From the IMG/VR virus record IMGVR_UViG_3300025168_000591, positions 1-25,665 of that record: a DNA stretch of 25,665 nucleotides; one strand, given 5' to 3'. Below the pieces are notes generated by a model that was not told the origin of the DNA, ran no database searches, and saw only the letters and a program-made list of their open reading frames with translations. Source of the stretch: a virus. Every line of letters starts with the position of its first letter. Position 1 is the stretch's first letter. A program made the position numbers and the translations under genes. Shown piece by piece: positions 16,517 through 23,824 of the stretch.

Positions 16517-18058
16517 ATGAAAAAAGAAATAGAACGATTTGCACGGTTATTCCGTGGTTTGAACCGGGCCTACGGGGCCTTGGATCTGACTACGAAGGAC
16601 GCTCGTGGGAAGCAGAAGGGCAAATACAAATTTGTCCACGAACCACGGACCAGTGTCACATATGAAAATCACCTGAAGGGTGATACGAGCATTGGCGTTG
16701 TCCCTATAAACGAGGACAATTTATGCCTGTGGGGGGCCATCGATATTGACCAGTATCCTCTGGATCATTCCAAGATTCTGAAGAAGCTGACAGAAGTTGA
16801 GCTACCTCTTGTCGTTTGCCGCAGTAAATCAGGCGGGGCGCACCTTTACCTGTTTCTGACAGAACGGGTAGAGGCAGAAAAGGTTCAGGTTAAATTAAAA
16901 GAGGTCGCTGCCGAAATAGGCTTTGGTGGATGCGAGATCTTTCCGAAGCAGATCAAACTGGTTTTAGAGCGCGGCGACAACGGGAACTTCCTTAACCTGC
17001 CGTACTTCGATCACGAAGGGGGTCTTCGCTACGCCTTCAAAAAGGATGGTAGTGCTGCAACATTGGAAGAGTTCCTGGACCTGGCCGAAGGGTCCGCTAT
17101 AAACGAAAAGGCGTTGGACGAGCTTCTGTCAAAGTCAGTTCCGGACGTGGACCAAAAGCTCAAGGACGGACCTCCGTGCCTGCAAGCTTTGCTGCGTCAG
17201 GGTTTCCCGGAAGGCACTCGGAACAACGGCCTGTTTAATCTGGGTGTGTATCTTAGGAAGGCTTTCCCGGATGACTGGGAAACCAAAATACTTGAGTACA
17301 ACCAAAACATCATGGAGCCGCCGCTAGACCTCAAAGAGGTCAACATTGTTGCGGACCAGATAAAAAAGAAGGACTACCAGTACAAGTGCGCGGACCAGCC
17401 TATCTGCAACTTCTGCAACAAGGATCTGTGTCGTAGCCGAAAGCACGGCGTGGGCGGCGGAGCAAACACTCCGACCGTAGCCAACCTGCGTAAATATGAC
17501 AGTGAGCCGCCGCTGTGGTTCCTCGACGTTAACGGCAGTCCTGTTGAACTGGACACCGAGGGCCTTCAGAAGCAGCCCCGCTTTCAAATACTGTGTATGG
17601 AACAGATAAACTTCATGCCCCGGACCATTACCCGCCAAGCTTGGGAGGCTCAAATGAACAGCCTTCTGGGGCAGATGGTGGATACAGAGGGTGCGGTGAT
17701 CTCTACCTCCGAGGACACCAGCCTTCGCGGTCAGTTCTACGACATGCTAGAAGAGTTCTCCACGCACATGCAGTCCGCTATGGACAAAGAAGAGATCCTT
17801 CTCCGCCGCCCATGGACCGATGAGAAAGAGGGCCGAACATATTTCAGGTTGAAGGACTTCGAGGCTTTCTTGAAGCGGAACAAGTTTTTTGAATACCGGT
17901 CTAATAAAATAGCGCAGCGCCTTCGGGACATAGACGGCAGGTCTGAGCAGTTCCGAATCAAAGGACGAACCGTCCGGTGCTGGTCTATCCCGGCCTTTGC
18001 AAAAATAGAGGAGGCTTTTGAGTCTCGATTTGATGATGAAGAGGACATTCCGTTTTGA
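16517..18058 (+). CDS. Archaeo-eukaryotic-type (AEP) primase with zinc motif and SSB-like C-terminal tip, 513 aa
   Basis: I place the start at the ATG at 16517. The frame is open back to 16427, but that would run through the SSB-like gene and the hairpin. AEP active-site motifs are visible: D76-I-D78 (metal ligands), S-K-S-G-G-A-H109 (the sxH nucleotide-binding motif), and a downstream G-N-F-L-N-L-P-Y-F as in TOTE/phage AEP primases. A PriCT-like helical region follows (about 235-290, L-L-R-Q-G-F-P-E-G-T-R-N). A Cys cluster comes next, C-x5-C-x2-C-x4-C, in a Y-K-C-A-D-Q-P-I-C-N-F-C context. The last residues are D-D-E-E-D-I-P-F, like bacterial SSB. The protein should make primers for the polymerase encoded downstream. 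The primase call is strong; the tail function is inference. Confidence 0.82.
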   Translation: MKKEIERFARLFRGLNRAYGALDLTTKDARGKQKGKYKFVHEPRTSVTYENHLKGDTSIGVVPINEDNLCLWGAIDIDQYPLDHSKILKKLTEVELPLVVCRSKSGGAHLYLFLTERVEAEKVQVKLKEVAAEIGFGGCEIFPKQIKLVLERGDNGNFLNLPYFDHEGGLRYAFKKDGSAATLEEFLDLAEGSAINEKALDELLSKSVPDVDQKLKDGPPCLQALLRQGFPEGTRNNGLFNLGVYLRKAFPDDWETKILEYNQNIMEPPLDLKEVNIVADQIKKKDYQYKCADQPICNFCNKDLCRSRKHGVGGGANTPTVANLRKYDSEPPLWFLDVNGSPVELDTEGLQKQPRFQILCMEQINFMPRTITRQAWEAQMNSLLGQMVDTEGAVISTSEDTSLRGQFYDMLEEFSTHMQSAMDKEEILLRRPWTDEKEGRTYFRLKDFEAFLKRNKFFEYRSNKIAQRLRDIDGRSEQFRIKGRTVRCWSIPAFAKIEEAFESRFDDEEDIPF

Positions 18059-18279
18059 CAAACGAACGAACGAATTGGAGCAAGCTTCTCCGGGAACTGA
18101 GGGACGAGAGGGGCTTTACGCAAAAGGAGCTTGCGTACAAGTCCAACATGCCGCAGCGCACGATAGCGGAATATGAAAACGTGGGAGCCGCACGACAACT
18201 ATCTATCTACAAGATAGAGCAGATATTGGACGCCCTTGGGTATGAGATAGATGTGTTTTTGAAAGTGAAAGATGTTTAG
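18055..18279 (+). CDS. XRE-family helix-turn-helix DNA-binding protein, 74 aa
   Basis: It begins at a TTG at 18055 that overlaps the primase stop (TTGA); GAAGAGGA lies about 10 nt upstream. Residues 7-60 form a complete Cro/CI-type fold with the helix-turn-helix T-Q-K-E-L-A-Y-K-S-N-M-P-Q-R-T-I-A-E-Y-E (22-41), followed by K-I-E-Q-I-L-D-A-L-G-Y. Such proteins bind operators as dimers. Sitting inside the replication operon, it may control the divergent promoter region at 15028-15118. It overlaps the helicase start by 8 bp. The family call is firm; the target is unknown. Confidence 0.82.
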   Translation: MTNERTNWSKLLRELRDERGFTQKELAYKSNMPQRTIAEYENVGAARQLSIYKIEQILDALGYEIDVFLKVKDV

Positions 18280-19795
18280 GTACTTCGGGCCTCCGGGCAC
18301 CGGGAAAACAACCACGCTGCTAAATCAAGTAGACGCTCTTCTTTCAAAAGGGATGTCCCCCAACGACATAGGGTATTTTGCTTTCACACGAAAAGCGGCT
18401 CACGAAGCACGGGACAGGGCGGTAGCGCGTTTTAACCTGGACCCGGAAAAGGACTTTTCATATTTCAGGACGCTGCACAGTCTGGCTTTCCAGTGCCTTG
18501 GAATGTCCGCAGCGGACGTGCTTGGAGACAAGGGTCTGAGAGGGTTCAGCAAGGAGACCGGAGTTGACCTGTCGTCAAACGGGGCCGAGCACATAGCGGA
18601 TGACGGGTTCACCGTTATGAAATCCAACAACCCTATCATGCGGGCTTTTGACCTAGCCAGAAACTCGTTACGTGGGATCCAATATGCCTACAACGTTACA
18701 GAGCTAACCATCCCCTACTACGAGTTTGAGCACCTGTACAAAGAGTACGAACGCTTCAAGATGTTCCACGGACTTAAAGATTTCACCGACATGATGGTCG
18801 AGTTGTCCGAGAAACCGGGCAACCTTCCTGTGCTCAATACGATATTCCTTGACGAAGCACAGGACCTGACCCCGTTGCAATGGCGGGTGGCCCACAGTTT
18901 AAATGAGCGGTGCGAACGGATGTTCGTTGCTGGCGACGATGACCAAGGCATATACCGCTGGGCCGGTGCCGACATAGGGCACTTTGTTTCTCTGGAAGGT
19001 GGGTCCGAGGTCCTCTCCCAATCCTATCGCATACCTAGAAGCGTTCACCGTATTGCGGACTCCGTAGTCCAGCGCATCCAGAGCCGACAGAAAAAGGTTT
19101 GGGATCCCCGACGCGAAGAAGGGAGCGTCGAGAGAACCTACGACGCTAGCACGGTCTCATTTGGGGACAAAGAATGGCTCGTTCTCGCGCAGGCAAACTA
19201 CATGCTGGATGAACTGGCTGACAGGTTGACCTCCAGCGGCCATTACTTCGAGCGCAAGGGCTCCCCGTCGCTCAAGAAAAATGTGCGGAACGCCATAAGT
19301 TCCTGGAACCACATGCAGGAAAGTCCGGGGCACGAGATATCCCTGAAAGAGGCTGTAAACATCTACGACCACATCTCCAGCGGAGCAGGGCGTCTGAAGC
19401 GCGGTGCCAAGAAGATGCTATCCGGTGCCGACGAGCAGGATCTGTTTACGATATCCGTCCTGCGCCAGCATTTTGGTTTGGAGACTGCTGACGACACATG
19501 GGACGAGGCGCTGGACAGAATCGGAGACGAAGACCGCGCCTATGCCTCCGCCCTGCTTAACCGTGGCGTTAACATCTTCGAGAAGCCCAAGATTAAACTG
19601 TCCACGATCCACGGTGCAAAGGGCGGCGAAGCGGACAACGTCCTGCTGTTCACGGACCTTTCCGGCAAGGCTCTCAAGGAGATGGAGAAGAACCCCGACG
19701 ACGCTCACCGCGTTCTGTACGTCGGAATAACGCGCACCAAACAGAACCTTGTTTTGAAAATGCCCGAAGACTCCCAAAGAGGCTGGGCAGTATGA
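18272..19795 (+). CDS. UvrD/Rep-like superfamily 1 DNA helicase, 507 aa
   Basis: All SF1A motifs are visible: Walker A G-P-P-G-T-G-K-T-T (Lys12), Ia F-T-R-K-A-A-H-E-A, motif II L-D-E-A-Q-D, motif III G-D-D-D-Q-G-I-Y-R-W-A-G-A-D, motif IV Q-S-Y-R-I-P, motif V S-T-I-H-G-A-K-G-G-E-A-D-N-V, and motif VI V-L-Y-V-G-I-T-R-T-K. At about 500 residues it is shorter than UvrD or Rep (about 670-720), so the 1B/2B insertions are reduced. In an operon with primase and polymerase, and with no DnaB-type gene in the window, it is a candidate replicative helicase. A repair or recombination role is the alternative. Confidence 0.9.
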   Translation: MFRYFGPPGTGKTTTLLNQVDALLSKGMSPNDIGYFAFTRKAAHEARDRAVARFNLDPEKDFSYFRTLHSLAFQCLGMSAADVLGDKGLRGFSKETGVDLSSNGAEHIADDGFTVMKSNNPIMRAFDLARNSLRGIQYAYNVTELTIPYYEFEHLYKEYERFKMFHGLKDFTDMMVELSEKPGNLPVLNTIFLDEAQDLTPLQWRVAHSLNERCERMFVAGDDDQGIYRWAGADIGHFVSLEGGSEVLSQSYRIPRSVHRIADSVVQRIQSRQKKVWDPRREEGSVERTYDASTVSFGDKEWLVLAQANYMLDELADRLTSSGHYFERKGSPSLKKNVRNAISSWNHMQESPGHEISLKEAVNIYDHISSGAGRLKRGAKKMLSGADEQDLFTISVLRQHFGLETADDTWDEALDRIGDEDRAYASALLNRGVNIFEKPKIKLSTIHGAKGGEADNVLLFTDLSGKALKEMEKNPDDAHRVLYVGITRTKQNLVLKMPEDSQRGWAV

Positions 19796-20154
19796 GAGTT
19801 ATTATTGAGAGCCCCTATAGCGGTGGGCATCCCGACAACATCAAATACGCCCGACGCTGCCTGTGGGATTCCATCCTGCGCGATGAATCACCCTTCGCGT
19901 CTCACCTACTGTACACCCAGGTTCTAGACGACAAGATATCTGAGCAGCGACAGAACGGTATGAAGCTCGCCCTCGCATGGTACGAAGTAGCAGAACTCTG
20001 CGCCGTCTACATGGACCGTGGGATGACGGAGGGCATGGAGAGCGGAATCAAACACGCAAAGTCACTTGGAATACCCATTGAAGAAAGGATGTTGAACGAT
20101 GGCCGTACCAGCCAAACAAGTTTTGGAGACAGCTTTAAATCTAATTGGGGGTGA
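19792..20154 (+). CDS. Small phage protein, DUF7768-like (possible nucleotide-related Rossmann-like fold), 120 aa
   Basis: The ATG overlaps the helicase stop (ATGA). The sequence reads E-S-P-Y-S-G-G, then N-x-x-Y-A-R-R-C-L-W-D-S-I, E-S-P-F-A-S-H-L-L-Y-T-Q-V-L-D-D, and M-D-R-G-M-T-E-G-M. This is a widespread phage/prophage pattern that I associate with DUF7768. Its E-S-P-Y-S start and S-H motif recall nucleoside 2-deoxyribosyltransferase-like folds, but catalytic function is unproven. It overlaps the next gene by 56 bp. A nucleotide-metabolism role near the polymerase is plausible but inferred. Confidence 0.6.
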   Translation: MRVIIESPYSGGHPDNIKYARRCLWDSILRDESPFASHLLYTQVLDDKISEQRQNGMKLALAWYEVAELCAVYMDRGMTEGMESGIKHAKSLGIPIEERMLNDGRTSQTSFGDSFKSNWG

Positions 20155-20446
20155 CCGTGCCGCTGACTATGGCTCTATGTGGGAGAACCACGAGAACATA
20201 GCCCAGCTATGGAACGGCTACCTGTACAATAAAGAAGGTGATCTGACTGCCGAGGATGTAGCCAACCTGATGGAGTTGATGAAGATCGCCCGACGAAAGT
20301 TGGGGACGCTGAAGAAGGATAACTACATTGACGGCGCAGGCTATGCAGCGGTGGCCTTTGAATGCGCCAAAGAACAGTATGATCGGAGTGTTGACCCTGA
20401 CCAACTGTCCCTCGAACTGTTAGCGAAGAAGTACCATGGAAAATAA
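20099..20446 (+). CDS. Small phage protein, DUF6378-like, 115 aa
   Basis: It starts inside the previous gene (56-bp overlap) with its own ribosome site AAAGGA at 20084-20089. The all-helical pattern is R-A-A-D-Y-G-S-M-W-E-N-H-E-N-I-A-Q-L-W, D-V-A-N-L-M-E-L-M-K-I-A-R-R, then D-N-Y-I-D-G-A-G-Y. This matches a widespread phage family I recall as DUF6378. Its acidic/His helices resemble all-alpha NTP pyrophosphohydrolases (MazG-like), which would suit nucleotide-pool control, but that link is inference. It overlaps the next gene by 11 bp. Confidence 0.65.
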   Translation: MAVPAKQVLETALNLIGGDRAADYGSMWENHENIAQLWNGYLYNKEGDLTAEDVANLMELMKIARRKLGTLKKDNYIDGAGYAAVAFECAKEQYDRSVDPDQLSLELLAKKYHGK

Positions 20447-20945
20447 TTTTCAAAGGAAAACGCTTCAGGAAGCCCGAGCAGACTGGCGCAACGCAATTGA
20501 AGGAGATGGGAGCCACTGCCCTTGTTGCGACAGGTGGGGGAAAATTTACCCACGCCACTTTAATTCCTCAATGGCGCGGGCCTTGCTCTGGCTTGTCGGG
20601 GAAGGAGACGATTGGACCGATGTCCCAAACACCGCGCCAAAATGGCTCACGCGAACAAATCAACTGCCCACTGTCCGGTGGTGGGGGTTGATCGAACGAC
20701 AGGAGTCGGACGACCCTACGGTTAAGCATTCCGGAATGTGGCGACCCACAGAACGCGGGTCCAACTTCGCCCATGGCCGTACAACCATTCCGCGAATGGT
20801 CTTTACGTACAACGCCAAAGTCATCCGTTTTGGAGAAGAGAAAATGCGCGTCGAAGAGGCTTTCAAGACGAACTTTGATTACATGCAAGTCATGTTGCCG
20901 GTATCGGATCCTCCGCAACTGGAAATGTGGGAGCAATTACCATGA
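20436..20945 (+). CDS. Phage protein with N-terminal H-C-P-C-C cluster, 169 aa, unknown function
   Basis: The start lies inside the end of the previous gene. The N-terminus holds Cys28, Cys30 and Cys31 with His27 and His41 nearby, a likely metal or zinc site followed by helices. The rest has a W-W-G-L-I-E motif and an F-A-H-G-R-T-T-I-P region resembling a winged-helix DNA-binding layout. It is encoded immediately before DNA polymerase and overlaps it by ATGA. Similar proteins occur in phage replication modules, but I know no assigned function. Confidence 0.6.
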   Translation: MENNFQRKTLQEARADWRNAIEGDGSHCPCCDRWGKIYPRHFNSSMARALLWLVGEGDDWTDVPNTAPKWLTRTNQLPTVRWWGLIERQESDDPTVKHSGMWRPTERGSNFAHGRTTIPRMVFTYNAKVIRFGEEKMRVEEAFKTNFDYMQVMLPVSDPPQLEMWEQLP

Positions 20946-22873
20946 AAAAGAATCTTAAAAAGCCGACGTGGGGCGTGAAAACCGAATGGGTGCCCATTGA
21001 GCAGCTACCGCCCACACCCGAAGGCATCACGGAAATCGCGATTGACTTGGAGACTAAAGACCCACGGCTCAAGTCCCACGGCCCAGGTTGGGCTACCGGA
21101 CACGGAGATGTAGTCGGGTTTGCCGTCGCATACGAAGGTTTTAACGCCTACCTGCCCATTGCCCATGAAGGTGGGGGCAACCTCGACCGGGGCATCGTCA
21201 TGCGCTGGTTCCAGAAGGAGATAGCGAACCACCCGTCCGACAAGATCTTCTTCAATGCAGCCTACGACGTAGGTTGGATGAAGCGCCTTGGTATTGACCT
21301 CAAGGGTAAGTGGATCGACGCCATGCTGGCAGCGCCCCTTCTCAACGAGAACCGGTTCAGCTATTCGCTCAATGCCGTTTCCTACGATTACATGGGGCTG
21401 ATGAAGTCGGAAGCCGCACTCAGAGAAGCGGCCCAAGAGTTTGGCGTGGACCCCAAGGGTGAGCTATACAAACTGCCCGCCTGCTTTGTCGGAGAGTATG
21501 CCGAGGCCGATGCCCAGCTTACGCTCGACCTGTGGCAGGTATTCAAGATGGAACTAACCAAGGAAGACCTCTGGCAGGTCTTTGACATGGAGACCTCTGT
21601 CCTGCCGCTTTGCATAGAAATGACGTGGAAGGGTGTGCGGGTTGACCTTGATTCCGCCGAGCGCCTCAAGCAAGACCTCCTCAAGATCGTTAAGGGCATC
21701 AGGTCTGATGTTAAGAAGGAGACGGGGCTCTCTTTCGAGCTATGGGCCGCTGCCAGCATAGCCAAGGTCTTTGACCATCTGAACATACCCTATGGACGCA
21801 CCAAGACGGGATTGCCCAGCTTCACCAAGAACTTCCTGTCCCAGCACGAGCATCCCATTGCCCAGAAGATTGCCGAGGCGCGAGAGTACGACAAGATGGG
21901 CAACACTTTCCTGTCGAGCATCTTTCGTTACGCAGAGAAGGACCGCATCCACGGACACATAAACCAGCTTCGATCCGAAGGTGGCGGCACGGTCTCCGGG
22001 CGCATCTCTATGTCTAACCCCAACCTACAGCAAATCCCCGCTCGCAACCCCGAGATGGCCCGAAAGATACGCGGACTGTTCTTACCGGAGGAAGGAGAGC
22101 AGTGGGCTTCGATGGATTTCGACCAGCAGGAACCACGCATCCTCGTCCACTTCTCAAGTCTTGTCGGGAAGATGGGCCTGACAGGGTCCGACAATTTCGT
22201 CCAAGCATACCGAAACGACCCGAAGACCGACTTCCATCAGATGGTGGCCGACATTGCCAATATTCCTCGCAAGCAGGCCAAGACCATCAACCTGGGTATC
22301 ATGTACGGCATGGGTCAGACGCGGCTCGCGGAGCAGTTGGATGTGTCCACGGACCAAGCTAAACGGCTCATGCGCCAGTACCACAACGACGTGCCTTTTG
22401 TGAAAGAGCTTATGGACACGGTGACGCGGAGAGTGTCTCACAAAGACAAGGGCGGGTTTGTCCGCTCGCTTCTGGGCCGCAAGTGCCGCTTTGATCTGTG
22501 GGAGCCAAACCTGTTCTTATCTGCCCGAGCCCTGCCCCTTGCCGAGGCGAATATCGAGTACGGCGACAACATCAAACGTGCATATACATACAAGGCGTTG
22601 AACCGCCTGATACAGTCCAGCGCAGCGGACCAGACAAAAGCTGCCATGGCTGCGGTCTACAAGGAGAAGAACAAGATCCCCCTCGTGCAGATCCACGACG
22701 AACTGGCCTTCTCTGTGGCAGACGCAAAAGAAGCCGAAGAACTGTGCAAGATCATGGAATCCGCCTACAAACTAGAGGTGCCAAGCCCTAGCGACATATC
22801 GCTAGGGCCAAACTGGGGAAACTTGACGAAGTTGGATAAGTCCGATAGTATCCCAGAATTAAAGGATGAATAG
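20942..22873 (+). CDS. polA: DNA polymerase I-type (family A) with 3'-5' exonuclease, 643 aa
   Basis: I choose the ATG at 20942. It overlaps the upstream stop (ATGA) and has GGGAG about 10 nt before it; an in-frame ATG at 20927 has a poorer context. The exonuclease motifs are A-I-D35-L-E37, N-A-A-Y-D-V-G-W and Y-A-E-A-D-A-Q. The polymerase motifs are S-M-D392-F-D394-Q-Q-E-P-R (A), R443-K-Q-A-K447-T-I-N-L451-G-I-M-Y455-G (B) and I-H585-D586-E587 (C). There is no 5' nuclease domain, as usual for phage replicases. The residue aligned with E. coli Phe762 is Leu451. It should be the main replicase, working with the primase, the SSB-like protein and the helicases encoded upstream. Confidence 0.96.
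   Translation: MKKNLKKPTWGVKTEWVPIEQLPPTPEGITEIAIDLETKDPRLKSHGPGWATGHGDVVGFAVAYEGFNAYLPIAHEGGGNLDRGIVMRWFQKEIANHPSDKIFFNAAYDVGWMKRLGIDLKGKWIDAMLAAPLLNENRFSYSLNAVSYDYMGLMKSEAALREAAQEFGVDPKGELYKLPACFVGEYAEADAQLTLDLWQVFKMELTKEDLWQVFDMETSVLPLCIEMTWKGVRVDLDSAERLKQDLLKIVKGIRSDVKKETGLSFELWAAASIAKVFDHLNIPYGRTKTGLPSFTKNFLSQHEHPIAQKIAEAREYDKMGNTFLSSIFRYAEKDRIHGHINQLRSEGGGTVSGRISMSNPNLQQIPARNPEMARKIRGLFLPEEGEQWASMDFDQQEPRILVHFSSLVGKMGLTGSDNFVQAYRNDPKTDFHQMVADIANIPRKQAKTINLGIMYGMGQTRLAEQLDVSTDQAKRLMRQYHNDVPFVKELMDTVTRRVSHKDKGGFVRSLLGRKCRFDLWEPNLFLSARALPLAEANIEYGDNIKRAYTYKALNRLIQSSAADQTKAAMAAVYKEKNKIPLVQIHDELAFSVADAKEAEELCKIMESAYKLEVPSPSDISLGPNWGNLTKLDKSDSIPELKDE
22785..22808 (+). repeat. Perfect 10-bp inverted repeat (stem-loop) inside the 3' end of the polymerase gene
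   Basis: GCCCTAGCGA and TCGCTAGGGC are exact reverse complements around a CATA tetraloop. No U-tract follows, so it is not a standard terminator. It lies about 65 nt before the polymerase stop and about 70 nt before the next gene. It may be an RNase III-type processing site, an mRNA 3' stabiliser or a protein-binding site. Confidence 0.8.
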
Positions 22874-22876
22874 GCT

Positions 22877-23047
22877 ATGAACCCGGAAAAATGGAAGTCA
22901 GTGGTAGTGCCGATTGAGAGCTACCACGTCTTAAAGAAGCTGGCTGAAAAAGAGCGGCGCACCTTGTCGGGGCAGTTCACGCTGATCTTGGAGCAGGTTA
23001 CCGGAAAACCTATCCAGCCGACAAAACAGGGGGTGTCCAAGAAATGA
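22877..23047 (+). CDS. Small ribbon-helix-helix-like protein, 56 aa
   Basis: The ATG lies 3 nt after the polymerase stop, with AAAGGA about 12 nt upstream. The pattern W-K-S-V-V-V-P-I-E-S-Y-H-V-L-K-K-L-A-E-K-E-R-R-T-L-S-G-Q-F-T-L-I-L-E-Q fits a short beta strand followed by two helices of the Arc/CopG type. The tail is basic. Such proteins are DNA-binding repressors or antitoxin-like. No toxin partner is visible beside it. It ends with a TGA that overlaps the next ATG. Confidence 0.55.
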   Translation: MNPEKWKSVVVPIESYHVLKKLAEKERRTLSGQFTLILEQVTGKPIQPTKQGVSKK

Positions 23048-23109
23048 TGACCGCAGTTTTCGTTACGGCAGTCTTTTACACTGCGGCTCTTATTTTCCAA
23101 GCACTGTAA
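23044..23109 (+). CDS. Single-pass membrane micropeptide, 21 aa
   Basis: ATG-ATG starts inside the previous stop, and the TAA overlaps the next gene's ATG (TAATG). All 21 residues form one hydrophobic helix (T-A-V-F-V-T-A-V-F-Y-T-A-A-L-I-F-Q-A-L). The precise double coupling suggests it is translated. It could be a membrane micropeptide or, less likely, a spacer that couples its neighbours. It is very short, so the call is tentative. Confidence 0.4.
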   Translation: MMTAVFVTAVFYTAALIFQAL

Positions 23110-23714
23110 TGGGCAAGCGTTCCGACTTTGCGCGGAAAAAACGTGACTTCTACCCAACCCCGGTGAGTGCGGTCGAGCCCCTCATCCCACACCTACCCGA
23201 ACGCTTCAGCTACATAGAGCCCTGCTCCGGTGACGGTGCTTTAATCCGTGCTCTGTCCAGTTTTGAGGGCGTGGCGCACGGCGGAAAGTTCTGTCCTATC
23301 CTAGAGTATGCAAGTGACATTTCACCCTCCGACAGGGCCATCGAAGCCTCGAACTTCAAAGCCCCCTGCGGGCATGAGTTCAAAGCGTACATCCAAGATG
23401 CGTTCGACATTGAAGATGCCGACATGAACGTGGACTTCTTCATCACCAACCCACCCTGGAGCAGGGATGTCCTGCACCCAATGATTATGCACCTGTCGGC
23501 AATCCTGCCTACATGGCTCTTGTTCGACGCCGACTGGATGCACACCAAGCAGGCCGCGCCGTACTTGCCCTATTGCAAGCAGATTGTCAGCGTCGGACGT
23601 GTGAAGTGGATCCCGGACAGCCCGCATACAGGGAAAGATAACTGCGCGTGGTATCTGTTTGAAACCGACACCCGAGCGCCCGATGCGTCCGTAGACTTTC
23701 ACGGCAGAGGGTGA
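23109..23714 (+). CDS. DNA N6-adenine methyltransferase-like protein, 201 aa
   Basis: Residues 13-18 give D-F-Y-P-T-P, a common start of phage adenine methyltransferases. E-P-C-S-G-D-G (37-43) is the SAM-binding motif I, and N-P-P-W (114-117) is catalytic motif IV. W-Y-L-F near the end completes the fold. No restriction endonuclease is adjacent, so it is an orphan enzyme, probably protecting phage DNA or marking replication. It is shorter than Dam (about 280 aa), so the target-recognition part is minimal. The start overlaps the preceding micropeptide (TAATG). Confidence 0.8.
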   Translation: MGKRSDFARKKRDFYPTPVSAVEPLIPHLPERFSYIEPCSGDGALIRALSSFEGVAHGGKFCPILEYASDISPSDRAIEASNFKAPCGHEFKAYIQDAFDIEDADMNVDFFITNPPWSRDVLHPMIMHLSAILPTWLLFDADWMHTKQAAPYLPYCKQIVSVGRVKWIPDSPHTGKDNCAWYLFETDTRAPDASVDFHGRG

Positions 23715-23770
23715 TAGCGTTGACCGACACCTCCCGAGACAGTGGTTTGTTGACTCCTTCCACTGTACCT

Positions 23771-23814
23771 GCGGCGATGAGTTTCACCCGAGACTCGTCG
23801 CCGCCTTTTATTTT
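23771..23814 (+). terminator. Rho-independent terminator after the methyltransferase gene
   Basis: The 12-bp arms GCGGCGATGAGT (23771-23782) and ACTCGTCGCCGC (23793-23804) pair fully with one G-U wobble around a 10-nt loop. CTTTTATTTT follows. This is a strong, classical intrinsic terminator that closes the replication operon. Confidence 0.85.
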
Positions 23815-23824
23815 GTGGGACTAA

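Noticed and set aside
20927-20941. Upstream ATG for the DNA polymerase
   Set aside because: The ATG at 20942 overlaps the previous stop as at most other junctions and has the better ribosome-site spacing.
23711-23824. GTG-start ORF of 37 aa overlapping the methyltransferase stop
   Set aside because: It runs through the strong terminator stem and U-tract, and its composition is poor, so it is almost certainly not a gene.
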